64,000 nt of DNA from Arthrobacter sp. Leaf141 (GTDB lineage Bacteria > Actinomycetota > Actinomycetes > Actinomycetales > Micrococcaceae): assembly GCF_001424565.1 (NCBI RefSeq), contig NZ_LMOL01000013.1:329-64328 (forward strand). Direction: 5' to 3'. The notes below the pieces were generated by a model that worked only from the letters and a program-made list of their open reading frames with translations, was not told the DNA's origin and made no database searches. Made by a program: the position numbers and the translations under genes. Of this stretch, positions 16,595-26,278 are shown piece by piece (within the stretch, counting starts at the first letter, position 1; each line of letters opens with the position of its first letter).

Positions 16595-17494
16595 GTGAGC
16601 AGCGAACAGGGTTCGGCAACTCTGGAGGGCACGGAATTCGACCTGGACAACACGGTCATGGGCCCCACCGGGCGTCCGTACCGCGAGTTCCCCGAGCCCG
16701 CGCCACTGTCCTCCCACGGTCCGGCGCGGGTCATCGCCATGGTCAACCAGAAAGGCGGAGTGGGTAAAACCACCTCCACCATCAACCTGGCTGCGGCCCT
16801 GGCCGAATACGGCCGCCGCGTCCTCCTGGTGGACTTCGACCCGCAGGGCGCCCTGTCGGCAGGATTCGGGATCAACCCGCACGAACTGGACCTCACCGTC
16901 TACAACGTCCTGATGGACCGCAAAGTGGACATCCGCGATGCCATCCACCAGACCGGTGTGGAAAACGTCGACCTGCTGCCGGCCAATATCGACCTGTCCG
17001 CCGCGGAAGTCCAGTTGGTCAACGAAGTTGCCCGCGAGCAGGTCCTTGACCGTGCCCTGAAGAAGGTCCAGGACGACTACGACGTTGTCCTGATCGACTG
17101 CCAGCCGTCCCTGGGCCTGCTGACTGTCAACGCCCTCACCGCCGCGCACGGTGTCATCATTCCACTGATTTGTGAGTTCTTCGCCCTCCGCGCCGTGGCG
17201 CTGCTGGTGGAAACCATCGACAAAGTCCAGGACCGGCTCAACCCGCGCCTGCAGGTGGACGGCGTGCTGGCCACCATGTACGACGCCCGCACCCTGCACA
17301 GCCGCGAAGTCATCACCCGGCTGGTGGAAGCGTTCGGCGAGAAGGTCTTCGAAACCGTCATCAAGCGCTCCATCAAGTTCGCGGACGCCACGGTGGCAGC
17401 TGAGCCCATCACCAGCTACGCCGGCAACCACGTGGGGGCTGACGCCTACCGCCGGCTCGCGAAAGAGCTGATTTCCCGCGGCGGCGCACCCTAG
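16595..17494 (+). CDS. ParA-family ATPase linked to scpAB
   Basis: About 299 residues. Deviant Walker A KGGVGKTTSTINLA at about residues 52-65, Walker A' LVDFDPQGALS, and Walker B VVLIDCQPSLGLL mark a ParA/Soj-type ATPase. A 45-residue N-terminal extension precedes the core. GTG 16595 is chosen because GGATAG precedes it; GTG 16583 is 12 bp earlier. A TAACCT -10-like box is at 16516. It stands directly before scpA, as Rv1708 does in M. tuberculosis, so it is more likely linked to condensin-based segregation than to parB, which is absent here. Confidence 0.92.
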   Translation: MSSEQGSATLEGTEFDLDNTVMGPTGRPYREFPEPAPLSSHGPARVIAMVNQKGGVGKTTSTINLAAALAEYGRRVLLVDFDPQGALSAGFGINPHELDLTVYNVLMDRKVDIRDAIHQTGVENVDLLPANIDLSAAEVQLVNEVAREQVLDRALKKVQDDYDVVLIDCQPSLGLLTVNALTAAHGVIIPLICEFFALRAVALLVETIDKVQDRLNPRLQVDGVLATMYDARTLHSREVITRLVEAFGEKVFETVIKRSIKFADATVAAEPITSYAGNHVGADAYRRLAKELISRGGAP

Positions 17495-17501
17495 CCACGC
17501 C

Positions 17502-18320
17502 GTGGCCGAAACCAAACCCGGCTTCGAAGTACGGCTTGCCAACTTCACGGGCCCCTTCGACCTGCTCCTGGCCCTGATCGCCAAACACCAACTGGACATC
17601 ACCGAGGTTGCCATCGCCACGGTGACCGACGAATTCATCAAGTACATCCGCAACCTGCAGCAGCAGGGCGGCGAGTGGGCCCTGGACGAGGCCAGCGAGT
17701 TCCTGGTGATCGCCGCGACGCTGCTGGACCTCAAGGCGGCCCGGCTCCTGCCTGCGGGCGAGGTGGAAAACGAGGAAGACGTTGCGCTCCTCGAGGCCCG
17801 CGACCTGCTGTTCGCCCGGCTGCTGCAATACAAGGCGTTCAAGCAGGTCGCGTCGCTGCTGGGGGACACCCTGCATGAGGAGGGCCAGCGGTTCCCCCGG
17901 CAGGTGGCGCTGGAGGGGCACTTCGCGGCCATGCTGCCCGAACTGGTGTGGAAACACAGTCCCGAACAGTTCGCCGCCCTTGCCGCAGGCGCGCTTAACC
18001 CCAAAACGGCCCCGCCCCCGGAGGTGGGCCTGGCCCACCTGCACGGACACGGCAGCAACGTCAGCGTGAAGGAGGAGGCCGAGCGCCTGGGCCTGCGCCT
18101 GCGGCAGCAATCACCCCTGACCTTCCGGGAGCTGATCGCCGATGCGGATTCGTCCCTGGTGGTGGTGGCCCGCTTCCTGGCCCTGCTGGAACTGTTCCGG
18201 GACAAAGCGGTGTCCTTCGACCAACCGGTGGCGCTGGCCGAACTCGCCGTGCACTGGACCGCCGGTCACGGCGACTGGTCCGCTGAGAATCTGAGCGAAG
18301 AATACGAGGAACAACTGTGA
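17502..18320 (+). CDS. scpA: Segregation and condensation protein A
   Basis: A 272-residue kleisin subunit that bridges the SMC heads. The N-terminal motif FTGPFDLLLALIAKHQLDI is diagnostic, followed by EFLVIAATLLDLKAARLLP. The C-terminal winged-helix region ends in an acidic tail. The start is GTG 17502, 7 bp after parA. It overlaps scpB by the GTGA tetranucleotide, so the two are translationally coupled. Confidence 0.95.
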   Translation: MAETKPGFEVRLANFTGPFDLLLALIAKHQLDITEVAIATVTDEFIKYIRNLQQQGGEWALDEASEFLVIAATLLDLKAARLLPAGEVENEEDVALLEARDLLFARLLQYKAFKQVASLLGDTLHEEGQRFPRQVALEGHFAAMLPELVWKHSPEQFAALAAGALNPKTAPPPEVGLAHLHGHGSNVSVKEEAERLGLRLRQQSPLTFRELIADADSSLVVVARFLALLELFRDKAVSFDQPVALAELAVHWTAGHGDWSAENLSEEYEEQL

Positions 18321-18973
18321 ACCACGAAGTACCGAACGCCGGAGCCGGTGCGCAGGTCCACGAACTTCCCGGCGGTGCGAAGTCCGCCCTCGAGGCCGTC
18401 CTGATGGTCCTGGACCAGCCCGCCACGGAGGAGGAGCTCGCCGCAGGGCTCGAGCTGGACGTCCCCGCCGTCCGCGGCCTGCTCGAAGAACTGCAGCGCG
18501 AGTATAACGGTTATACTGTTAAAGCCCCGGATATGGAAAAGGCCAGCATCGCTGGTTTCGGCTCCAGCCCCCGGGGTTTTGAATTGCGGAACATCGCCGG
18601 TGGCTGGCGGATCTACTCCCGCACGGACTTCGCCGGCATCGTGGGCAAGTACGTGCTGGATGGACAGACGGCCAGGCTCACGCAGGCGGCATTGGAAACC
18701 CTTGCGGTCATCGCGTACCGCCAGCCCGTTTCACGGGCCAGGGTGTCTGCAATTCGCGGGGTCAACGTTGACTCTGTCGTACGGACACTCGCCCAGCGCG
18801 GGCTGATTGAGGACTCGGGAACAGATCCCGAGTCCGGCGCCATCCTCTACCGGACAACCTCGTATTTCCTGGAGCGGATGGGCATCGGTTCCGTCGCCGA
18901 GCTTCCGCAGCTGTCTCCCCACCTACCGGGGCTGGACGGCATCGCGGAGTTCTACGACGCCGAACGAATGTAG
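18317..18973 (+). CDS. scpB: Segregation and condensation protein B
   Basis: A 218-residue SMC accessory protein made of two winged-helix domains. ALEAVLMVLDQPATEEELA and the conserved AALETLAVIAYRQPVSRARV / IRGVNVDSVVRTL segments identify ScpB. The GTG start overlaps the scpA stop. A GC hairpin (18972-18992, 8-bp stem, no T-run) follows the stop. Confidence 0.95.
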   Translation: MNHEVPNAGAGAQVHELPGGAKSALEAVLMVLDQPATEEELAAGLELDVPAVRGLLEELQREYNGYTVKAPDMEKASIAGFGSSPRGFELRNIAGGWRIYSRTDFAGIVGKYVLDGQTARLTQAALETLAVIAYRQPVSRARVSAIRGVNVDSVVRTLAQRGLIEDSGTDPESGAILYRTTSYFLERMGIGSVAELPQLSPHLPGLDGIAEFYDAERM

Positions 18974-19087
18974 GCGGGGCACGTCCCCGCCTGCGCAAGA
19001 TTACTCATCAGGGCAGACGAAGTCTGCACGGCTGGTTAGGGTTGTCCTTGGACACCTTTAAGAGCCAAAAACATTGAAGGACGGGTC

Positions 19088-20293
19088 ATGACACAGGCGG
19101 GACGCCAGGGTTCACCACGTAACGGTTCGGGACGCAACACTTCCGGACGCAACACCCCCCAGGGGGGCGGCTTCAACGGCGGCTCCCGCGGCGGCGCGCC
19201 AAAGCGCGGCGCCGGATTCAACGGCGGCGGCGGGTTTGCCGGCGGCGACCGGCCGCACCGCGCCCCGAAACCGCGCGAGGAACGCTTCGTCGATCCGGAC
19301 CTCGAGGCCACGGACAGCGGCCGCGGCCCGGACGCGAACCCGGCCAGGCCGGCGTCGCGCAAGCCTGCAGCACGCAAGCCCGGCGCCAAGAAACTGCCCG
19401 GCACCCCTGGCGCCCCGAAAGCCAAACCGCGCACCGGCAAGCCCGGCGCAGCCGCGTCACGGGCCTTCGGCAGCGAACGCTTCGGCCAGAACCTGGGCCC
19501 GGTCCGCCGGCCCGCCCGGAAGAAAGGCCCCCGAGGCGACGTGCCCCAGTCGGACCTGCACGACTCCGACGGCATCCGCCTGCAGAAAGTCATGGCCCAG
19601 GCCGGCGTGGCGTCACGCCGAGTCTGCGAAGAGATGATCGCCGAAGGCCGCGTGGAGGTTGATGGCCAGGTGGTCACCGAACTCGGCGTCCGGATCGACC
19701 CCAAGACCGCAGTCATCCACGTGGATGGCCTGCGGATCCAGCTGGACGAAACCCTCTCCTACCTGGTGTTCAACAAGCCCAAGGGCGTTGTGTCCACCAT
19801 GGAGGATCCTGACGGCCGGCCCTGCATCAGCGACTTCATCCGCCACAACCACGGCGAACGCCTCTTCCATGTAGGCCGCCTCGACGTGGCCACCGAGGGC
19901 CTGCTGCTGCTGACCAACGATGGGGAACTCGCCAACCGGCTGACGCACCCCTCCTACGAAGTCCCCAAGACCTACCTGGTGCAGGTCCGCGGGCCGTTCC
20001 CCCAGGGCATCGGCGCTGAGCTGAAGGCCGGCGTTGAACTCGAGGACGGCATCGCGTCAGTGGACTCCTTCCGGCTGGTGGACTCCACCCCCGGCCACGT
20101 GCTCATCGAAGTGGTGCTCCACTCGGGCAGGAACCGGATTGTCCGGCGCCTGTTCGACGCCGTAGGCTTCCCCGTGCTGCGCCTGGTGCGCGTCAAGGTG
20201 GGCCCCATCGGCCTCGGCGACCAGCGCCAGGGCAGCATCCGGAACCTCGGCAAGCAGGAAGTCGGCCACCTGCTGGCATCCGTAGGACTCTGA
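19088..20293 (+). CDS. rluB: 23S rRNA pseudouridine synthase RluB-like with RG/N-rich N-terminal extension
   Basis: 401 residues. About 155 N-terminal residues are disordered and rich in Gly, Arg, Asn, Pro and Ala. An S4 domain follows (IRLQKVMAQAGVASRRVCEE), then the RsuA/RluB catalytic domain, where the catalytic Asp is in GRLDVATEGLLLLTNDG. The family makes a pseudouridine in helix 89 of 23S rRNA. It follows scpB in the common actinobacterial order. A 114-bp gap with a GCAGAC-GAA-GTCTGC hairpin at 19013-19027 precedes it, so a separate promoter is possible. Confidence 0.9.
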   Translation: MTQAGRQGSPRNGSGRNTSGRNTPQGGGFNGGSRGGAPKRGAGFNGGGGFAGGDRPHRAPKPREERFVDPDLEATDSGRGPDANPARPASRKPAARKPGAKKLPGTPGAPKAKPRTGKPGAAASRAFGSERFGQNLGPVRRPARKKGPRGDVPQSDLHDSDGIRLQKVMAQAGVASRRVCEEMIAEGRVEVDGQVVTELGVRIDPKTAVIHVDGLRIQLDETLSYLVFNKPKGVVSTMEDPDGRPCISDFIRHNHGERLFHVGRLDVATEGLLLLTNDGELANRLTHPSYEVPKTYLVQVRGPFPQGIGAELKAGVELEDGIASVDSFRLVDSTPGHVLIEVVLHSGRNRIVRRLFDAVGFPVLRLVRVKVGPIGLGDQRQGSIRNLGKQEVGHLLASVGL

Positions 20294-20296
20294 GGC

Positions 20297-21406
20297 ATGT
20301 CCGCTTTCCAAAGCCAGGGCCGCGGGCACCTGGATGGGCCCGTGGTGGTCCTTGGCACGGGACTGCTCGGTGCCAGCATCGGGCTGGGACTGCGGGGCCG
20401 CGGGGTTCCCGTGTTCCTCGCGGACCCTTCGCCCACCAACCAGGCTGTGGCCGTGGACATCGGTGCGGGCCGGCCGTTGCCTGAACTGGGCAACGGCAGC
20501 CCGCAGCTGGTGGTGGTGGCTGCACCGCCGGACGTCACTGCCGAGGTGGTGGCCGGCGCCCTCGCCGACTACCCGCAGGCAACGGTTGTTGACATCGCCA
20601 GCGTGAAGGCGGACATCCTGGCCCGGCTGCGCGCCACCGGCGCGGACCTGTCCCGGTACGTGGGGACCCATCCCATGGCCGGCCGGGAGAAGTCCGGCCC
20701 GGTGGCGGCGCGCGGTGAACTTTTCACCTCCATGCCGTGGGTGGTTTGCCCCACCCCGGAAACCTCCGGAACTGCACTGCAGGCGGCCAGGGCCCTTGGC
20801 GCCGACCTGGGTGCCGTGGTGTCCCAGTTCACGGCGGACGAGCACGACGCTGCCGTGGCGCTGGTTTCCCACCTGCCCCAGGTGATGTCATCACTGCTGG
20901 CCAGCCGGCTCCAGGGGACGCCGCTGCACGCGCTGTCCCTGGCCGGCAACGGGCTCCGCGACGTCACACGCATCGCCGCCAGCGACCCCACCCTGTGGGT
21001 TCAGATCCTTGGCGGCAACGCCGCCAAGGTGGTGGAGATCCTCTACGGCGTCCGTGACGACCTGAACCGGCTTATCGGCACCCTTGAGCAGCCCACCGCT
21101 CCCGGCGCACGGCTTGACCTTGCCCAGCTCATCAGCGAAGGCAACGCCGGGCAGGCCCGTATCCCGGGCAAGCACGGCGGACCCCCGCAGGCCTACTCCT
21201 GGCTCACGGTCCTGGTGGACGACAAACCGGGCCAGATCGCTCAGCTGCTGACCGAAATCGGTGAAATCGGGGTAAACCTTGAGGACCTGCGCCTGGACCA
21301 CTCGTCCGGACAAAACGTCGGCATGGTGGAATTGTCTGTGTTGCCGAACAAGCACGACCACCTGATCGAAGCCCTTAACGACCGCGGATGGCGGGTACTT
21401 TCGTAA
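20297..21406 (+). CDS. tyrA: Prephenate dehydrogenase
   Basis: A 369-residue NAD(P)-dependent enzyme of tyrosine synthesis. The Rossmann loop VVLGTGLLGASIGLGLRGRG is near residue 16, and the substrate-binding His lies in THPMAGREKSG. The C-terminal 80 residues form an ACT-like domain (WLTVLVDDKPGQIAQLL), which suggests feedback control by an aromatic amino acid. It lies 3 bp after rluB, and its TAA overlaps the cmk ATG (TAATG). Confidence 0.93.
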   Translation: MSAFQSQGRGHLDGPVVVLGTGLLGASIGLGLRGRGVPVFLADPSPTNQAVAVDIGAGRPLPELGNGSPQLVVVAAPPDVTAEVVAGALADYPQATVVDIASVKADILARLRATGADLSRYVGTHPMAGREKSGPVAARGELFTSMPWVVCPTPETSGTALQAARALGADLGAVVSQFTADEHDAAVALVSHLPQVMSSLLASRLQGTPLHALSLAGNGLRDVTRIAASDPTLWVQILGGNAAKVVEILYGVRDDLNRLIGTLEQPTAPGARLDLAQLISEGNAGQARIPGKHGGPPQAYSWLTVLVDDKPGQIAQLLTEIGEIGVNLEDLRLDHSSGQNVGMVELSVLPNKHDHLIEALNDRGWRVLS

Positions 21407-22119
21407 TGACACAGGAACTTCTCGACACCATGCCCGCGCTCCGCGTGGGCCGGCCGCTGGTAGTTGCCATCGACGGGCCTTCTGGCTCCGGCAAATCCAG
21501 CGTCAGCAAGGAAGTGGCGCGCCGGCTCCGCCTTGCCTACCTTGACACCGGCGCGATGTACCGCGCCCTGACCTGGCACTGCGTTGACCAGGGCCTGGAC
21601 CTGGAGGATGCGGCGGCCGTGGAGCAGGCCTCCCGGGACCTGGTGCTTGAGCTCAGCTCCAGCCCACAGGAGGACTTTGTCCGGGTGCGCGGAACGGACG
21701 TCACGGATGCCATCCGGGAGCCGGAAATCTCCGCTGCAGTCAGCGCCGTGGCCACCACTCTCGGCGCCCGGACCGAACTGATCCGCCGCCAGCGGGCGCT
21801 GATTGAAAAGCACCACCGCCGCATCGTCGTCGAGGGCAGGGACATCACCACCGTCGTCGCACCCGGCGCCGAAGTCCGGATGCTGCTCACCGCCAGCGAA
21901 GAGGCCCGCCTGCGCCGGCGCGGCATCCAGCTGGGCGGCACCCAAAGCGCGGAGCAGCTGGCAGCGCAGGTAACCCACCGCGACGCCAAGGATTCCACGG
22001 TGGTCAACTTCACCCAGGCAGCCGACGGCGTGGTGACCCTCGACTCGTCCGACCTGGACTTCGAGGAGACGGTGGATGCCGCCCTGGTGATCGTCACGAA
22101 AGTGCTGAACCGTGACTAA
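21406..22119 (+). CDS. cmk: Cytidylate kinase
   Basis: A 237-residue (d)CMP kinase. P-loop IDGPSGSGKSSVSKEVA, then LDTGAMYRALTW and the GRDITTVVAPGAEVRMLLTAS segment are characteristic. ATG 21406 is chosen since it overlaps the tyrA stop; the frame is open 18 bp further upstream inside tyrA. It overlaps the acyltransferase gene by 8 bp. Confidence 0.95.
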   Translation: MTQELLDTMPALRVGRPLVVAIDGPSGSGKSSVSKEVARRLRLAYLDTGAMYRALTWHCVDQGLDLEDAAAVEQASRDLVLELSSSPQEDFVRVRGTDVTDAIREPEISAAVSAVATTLGARTELIRRQRALIEKHHRRIVVEGRDITTVVAPGAEVRMLLTASEEARLRRRGIQLGGTQSAEQLAAQVTHRDAKDSTVVNFTQAADGVVTLDSSDLDFEETVDAALVIVTKVLNRD

Positions 22120-22846
22120 GGGCACAGCCGCCGTACCCGCCGGCTGGACCATGTCCTGGAGCCGGCCTGTGGGCTGGGTCCTGGACCACCTCATCTACCG
22201 GACCACCATCACCGGCAGGGACAACGTCCCCACCGGCGGCCCGGTGATCTTCGCCGGCAACCACATCAGCTTCCTGGACGGACCCGTGATGTTCGGGGCA
22301 GCACCGCGGCCCATGCACATCCTGGTCAAACAGGAAATGTTCAAGGGATTCCTGGGCCGGGTCCTCACCGCGTCCGGGCAGCTTCCCGTGGACCGGTCGG
22401 GGGACCGGGCTGCGCTGCAGCGGTGCACCAAACTGCTCGACGCCGGCCGGTGCGTTGGCATCCTGCCGGAAGGAACGCGGGGCAGCGGTGAAGCCGCGGG
22501 CATCAGCAGCGGCGTGGCCTGGCTGGCCCTGCAGACCGGCGCCCCGGTGGTGCCGGTCGCCATCCTGGGCACCAGGACCGGGGGCGAACACCTCGACTCA
22601 GTGCCCCGGCCGGGCCGGCGGTTGCACGTCAGCTTCGGCGGGGCCCTCACCTTGGGCCGCAGGGCCGGGGAAAGCGGGCGTGCTTCAATGGACAGGGCGG
22701 CGCAGGAGATCCGCGCAGCCCTGGCGGGGCACGTCCAGGACGCAGTCCGCCTCAGCGGACAGCGGTTGCCCGGCACCGGGGACCACACAGACTTGACAGC
22801 AGTAGCCGGGACGCCGGCAGATCAGACCTTAAGGACAATGCAATGA
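22112..22846 (+). CDS. 1-acyl-sn-glycerol-3-phosphate acyltransferase-like protein
   Basis: A 244-residue PlsC-family acyltransferase. The catalytic HX4D is in GNHISFLD, and the substrate motif [10 protein letters not shown] is near residue 120. The family makes phosphatidic acid from lysophosphatidic acid at the inner membrane. The GTG start lies inside the cmk end, and its TGA overlaps the der ATG (ATGA). A second, divergent PlsC paralogue lies at 42861. Confidence 0.9.
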   Translation: MTKGTAAVPAGWTMSWSRPVGWVLDHLIYRTTITGRDNVPTGGPVIFAGNHISFLDGPVMFGAAPRPMHILVKQEMFKGFLGRVLTASGQLPVDRSGDRAALQRCTKLLDAGRCVGILPEGTRGSGEAAGISSGVAWLALQTGAPVVPVAILGTRTGGEHLDSVPRPGRRLHVSFGGALTLGRRAGESGRASMDRAAQEIRAALAGHVQDAVRLSGQRLPGTGDHTDLTAVAGTPADQTLRTMQ

Positions 22847-24393
22847 GCGATACGACTCAAACATCCGGCCACTCCGGCGCCGGCGAAGACGAATACACCC
22901 CCACCGGCTCCGACCAGGTGGCCGAGCGGATGGCAGCGATCGGCGACGACGAGGCGGAGCTCCGCGCTGCGTCCCTCCGGGCCGGCCTGGCTGACTACGA
23001 CCTCGACGAGGACGACGCCGCCCTGCTCAGCGGGGACTACGACGACGCGGACTTTGACGGTCCCGTCCAGCTGGACCCGGTCCTGGCCATCATCGGCCGG
23101 CCCAACGTGGGCAAGTCCACGCTGGTCAACCGCATCCTGGGCCGCCGTGAAGCGGTGGTGGAAGACACCCCCGGTGTCACCCGCGACCGCGTGATGTACG
23201 CCGCCAACTGGAACGGCCAGAACTTCACCCTGGTGGACACCGGCGGCTGGGAGCACGACGCCCGCGGCATCCACGCCCGCGTTGCCGAGCAGGCCGAAAT
23301 GGCCGTGGAACTGGCCGACGCCGTGCTCTTTGTGGTGGACTCCGCCGTCGGCGCCACTGCCACGGACGAAGGCGTGATGAAAATGCTGCGCCGCAGCAAG
23401 AAGCCCGTCATCATGGTGGCGAACAAGGTGGACGACTTCGCCCAGGAAGCCGACTCGGCAGCACTCTGGGGCCTCGGCTTCGGCGAGCCGTACCCCGTCT
23501 CGGCCCTGCACGGCCGCGGCGTCGCGGACCTCCTCGACCACGTGATCGAGACCCTGCCCGAGTTCTCCACCATCGAGGGGGTGGAACGCTCCGGCGGTCC
23601 GCGCCGGATCGCCCTGATCGGCCGTCCCAACGTGGGCAAGTCCTCGCTGCTGAACAAGCTGGCCGGCTCCGAGCGCGTGGTGGTGGACAACACCGCCGGC
23701 ACCACCCGGGACCCGGTTGACGAATTCATCGAACTCGGCGACCGGACCTGGCGGTTTGTTGACACCGCAGGCATCCGCCGCCGCCAGCACATGGCCCAGG
23801 GCGCGGATTACTACGCCTCGCTCCGGACCCAGGCTGCCCTCGAAAAAGCCGAGGTCGCCGTGGTGCTCCTGGCCGTGGACGAGGTCCTCAGCGAACAGGA
23901 CGTCCGCATCCTGCAGCTCGCCATCGAATCCGGCCGGGCCATGGTCCTGGCCTTCAACAAATGGGACCTGCTTGACGATGAACGCCGCAGCTACCTGGAG
24001 AAGGAAATCGAACGGGACCTGGCCCACGTTGCCTGGGCTCCGCGCGTCAACATCTCCGCGCTGACCGGCTGGCACAAGGACCGTCTGGTGCCTGCCCTGG
24101 ACCTGGCCCTGGAAAGCTGGGACAAGCGCATCCCCACAGGCCGCCTCAACGCCTTCCTCGGCGAACTCGTGGCCGCCCACCCGCACCCCGTCCGCGGCGG
24201 CAAGCAGCCCCGCATCCTCTTCGGCACCCAGGCCTCCAGCAGGCCGCCGAAGTTTGTGCTGTTCACCACCGGATTCCTGGATCCGGGCTACCGCCGCTTC
24301 ATCACCCGCCGGCTCCGGGAAACGTTTGGCTTCGAAGGAACACCGATCGAGGTCAACATGCGTGTCCGGGAAAAACGCGGCAAGAAGCGTTAA
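22843..24393 (+). CDS. der: Ribosome biogenesis GTPase Der
   Basis: A 516-residue protein with tandem G domains: [16 protein letters not shown] (about residue 84) with DTGGWEHDA and NKVDD, and [16 protein letters not shown] (about residue 263) with DTAGIRRR and NKWD. A KH-like C-terminal domain ends in a Lys/Arg-rich tail (EKRGKKR-like). An acidic N-terminal extension of about 75 residues precedes G1, as is common in actinobacteria. It is needed for 50S assembly. It is the last protein gene of the parA-to-der group. Confidence 0.96.
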   Translation: MSDTTQTSGHSGAGEDEYTPTGSDQVAERMAAIGDDEAELRAASLRAGLADYDLDEDDAALLSGDYDDADFDGPVQLDPVLAIIGRPNVGKSTLVNRILGRREAVVEDTPGVTRDRVMYAANWNGQNFTLVDTGGWEHDARGIHARVAEQAEMAVELADAVLFVVDSAVGATATDEGVMKMLRRSKKPVIMVANKVDDFAQEADSAALWGLGFGEPYPVSALHGRGVADLLDHVIETLPEFSTIEGVERSGGPRRIALIGRPNVGKSSLLNKLAGSERVVVDNTAGTTRDPVDEFIELGDRTWRFVDTAGIRRRQHMAQGADYYASLRTQAALEKAEVAVVLLAVDEVLSEQDVRILQLAIESGRAMVLAFNKWDLLDDERRSYLEKEIERDLAHVAWAPRVNISALTGWHKDRLVPALDLALESWDKRIPTGRLNAFLGELVAAHPHPVRGGKQPRILFGTQASSRPPKFVLFTTGFLDPGYRRFITRRLRETFGFEGTPIEVNMRVREKRGKKR

Positions 24394-24452
24394 TTCCGAC
24401 ACACCTGGAAGGCAACAGCCGGAAAGTGTCACAGGCACCCTCCGGAATCGTG

Positions 24453-24458
24453 TAAGCT
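24453..24458 (+). promoter_or_regulatory. Candidate -10 box for tRNA-Pro
   Basis: TAAGCT fits TAnnnT and lies 82 bp before the mature tRNA 5' end. GTCACA at 24428-24433 could be a poor -35, 19 bp upstream. Low confidence. Confidence 0.3.
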
Positions 24459-24540
24459 CTTCTAGGTGGTTCGGCCGGACTGCTGATGGAAATCCTGAAG
24501 GAATTCGGGGTGGACATACAGCGGAGAACGGCGGAACCAG

Positions 24541-24617
<77 letters not shown>

Positions 24618-24622
24618 AATAA

Positions 24623-24655
24623 GGAAAAAGCACCCGAACATCGGGTGCTTTTTCC
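24623..24655 (+). terminator. Rho-independent terminator after tRNA-Pro
   Basis: A perfect 15-bp stem (24623-24637 with 24641-24655), loop ACA, with five T on the 3' arm. It lies 6 nt after the tRNA. Confidence 0.9.
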
Positions 24656-24676
24656 GTTTAAGCAGGAAGGACCGCA

Positions 24677-26266
24677 GTGAGCCTGGTTCGATTGAACGAT
24701 GTCCACGTCCGTTTCGAGAACACGCAGATCCTGCGCGAGGCGTTTTTCCGCCTCGACGCCAAAGACCGGGTTGGCCTGATCGGCCGGAACGGCTCCGGCA
24801 AAACCACGCTGCTCAAACTCGTCCTGGACCAGGTGGAACCCGAGTCCGGTACCGTATCCGTGGATGAGGGCATCCGGATCGGGTACTTTTCCCAGTTCTC
24901 CGAACTGGACGGCACCGCCACCATCACCGAGGTCCTTGACGCCCTGTTCGTCGAGGTCCACGAAGTCGAGGCCGAACTGGCAGCCATCGACGCCGCGATC
25001 GCCGCCGATCCCGCAGGCGGCCCTGAGCAGGACCGGCTGATTGTCCGGCAGGCCGAACTGTTCGAAGCCATGGACCGGCTCGACGGGTGGGACTACCACC
25101 GGAAGATCGACCAGGCCCTGACCAAGCTCGGTTTTGTGGAAGCGCACCGGAGCTGCGCCATCGACGACCTCTCCGGCGGCTGGCGTAACCGCGCGGCCCT
25201 CGCCAGGATCATCCTGGAGGAACCGGACGTCCTGCTCCTGGATGAACCCACCAACTTCCTGGACATCCAGGGGGTGGAATGGCTGGAAGCGTGGTTCCGC
25301 GATTTCAAGGGCGCAGCCATCATCGTCTCCCACGACCGGAAGTTCCTTGACTCCGTCGCCACCCGCATCGTGGAAGTGGAGAACTTCCACCTCCACGAAT
25401 ACCCCGGAAACTTCGCCGAGTACGTCGTCACAAAACAGTTCCGGCTCAAGAGCCTCGAGGCCCAGTTTGTGCACGAATCCGAGCTGCTGGCCTTTGAAGC
25501 GGAGGGCATCGCCGACAGGCGCGAGGCCGCCAAAGCCGCCAGCAAGGGACTGAACAAACAGCTGGCCGGCATCAGGAAATCCCGGGCGCCTCGTCCCGTG
25601 GACGAAATCATCACCGAAATCTACCGCGGCCTGCACGTCAAGGACGTGCTGTGCCGGGTCAACGGGCTGGGCAAAGGGTACGGGGACCGCACGCTGTTCG
25701 CCGGCCTCGACTTCGAGGTCCGCCGCCGGAACCGGATCGTGGTGCGGGGCGCCAACGGCAGCGGCAAAAGCACCCTGCTGCGCGTCCTCACCGGCGAGGA
25801 AACAGCTGACACGGGCACCGTAGCCTGGGCTGCCGGCGCCAAAGTCATCTCCTACAACCAGGTCCTCGAAGACCTGGACGACGACGACACCCTCACCCAC
25901 GCGGTCAACGCCATGCCCGACAGCCTGGCCCTCACCGCCACGCGCAAGTCGGTGGGACGCTTCCTGACCATGTTCCAGTTCTCCGAGGCGGACAAGAAGA
26001 AGCGCATCCGTGAACTGTCCGGCGGGCAGCGGGCCCGCGTCGCCATGGCCCAATGCCTGCTGTCCGGGGCGGCCGTGCTGCTCCTCGACGAGCCCACCAA
26101 CCATTTGGACCTGCCCAGCACCCAGGTGATGGAACGCGCCCTGCTGCACTTCCCGGGCGCCGTGGTGGTGGTGAGCCACGACAGGTTCTTCACGGACAAG
26201 ATCGCCAACCAGCTGATTGTGTTTGGCGGGGCAGCGGACGGAACCGTGGAAGTCCGGGCCGCCTAG
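24677..26266 (+). CDS. ABC-F family ATPase (ribosome-associated)
   Basis: 529 residues with two ABC domains and no membrane segment. Walker A GRNGSGKTTLL (about residue 36) and GANGSGKSTLL; signatures LSGGWRNRAALA and LSGGQRARVAMA; Walker B VLLLDEPTNFLD and VLLLDEPTNHLD. A charged linker joins the domains. ABC-F proteins act on the ribosome as translation factors or as antibiotic protection factors. The exact subgroup cannot be assigned by eye, so resistance should not be assumed. The start is GTG 24677 behind GGAAGG. Confidence 0.92.
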   Translation: MSLVRLNDVHVRFENTQILREAFFRLDAKDRVGLIGRNGSGKTTLLKLVLDQVEPESGTVSVDEGIRIGYFSQFSELDGTATITEVLDALFVEVHEVEAELAAIDAAIAADPAGGPEQDRLIVRQAELFEAMDRLDGWDYHRKIDQALTKLGFVEAHRSCAIDDLSGGWRNRAALARIILEEPDVLLLDEPTNFLDIQGVEWLEAWFRDFKGAAIIVSHDRKFLDSVATRIVEVENFHLHEYPGNFAEYVVTKQFRLKSLEAQFVHESELLAFEAEGIADRREAAKAASKGLNKQLAGIRKSRAPRPVDEIITEIYRGLHVKDVLCRVNGLGKGYGDRTLFAGLDFEVRRRNRIVVRGANGSGKSTLLRVLTGEETADTGTVAWAAGAKVISYNQVLEDLDDDDTLTHAVNAMPDSLALTATRKSVGRFLTMFQFSEADKKKRIRELSGGQRARVAMAQCLLSGAAVLLLDEPTNHLDLPSTQVMERALLHFPGAVVVVSHDRFFTDKIANQLIVFGGAADGTVEVRAA

Positions 26267-26278
26267 TACCTCCGGGGT

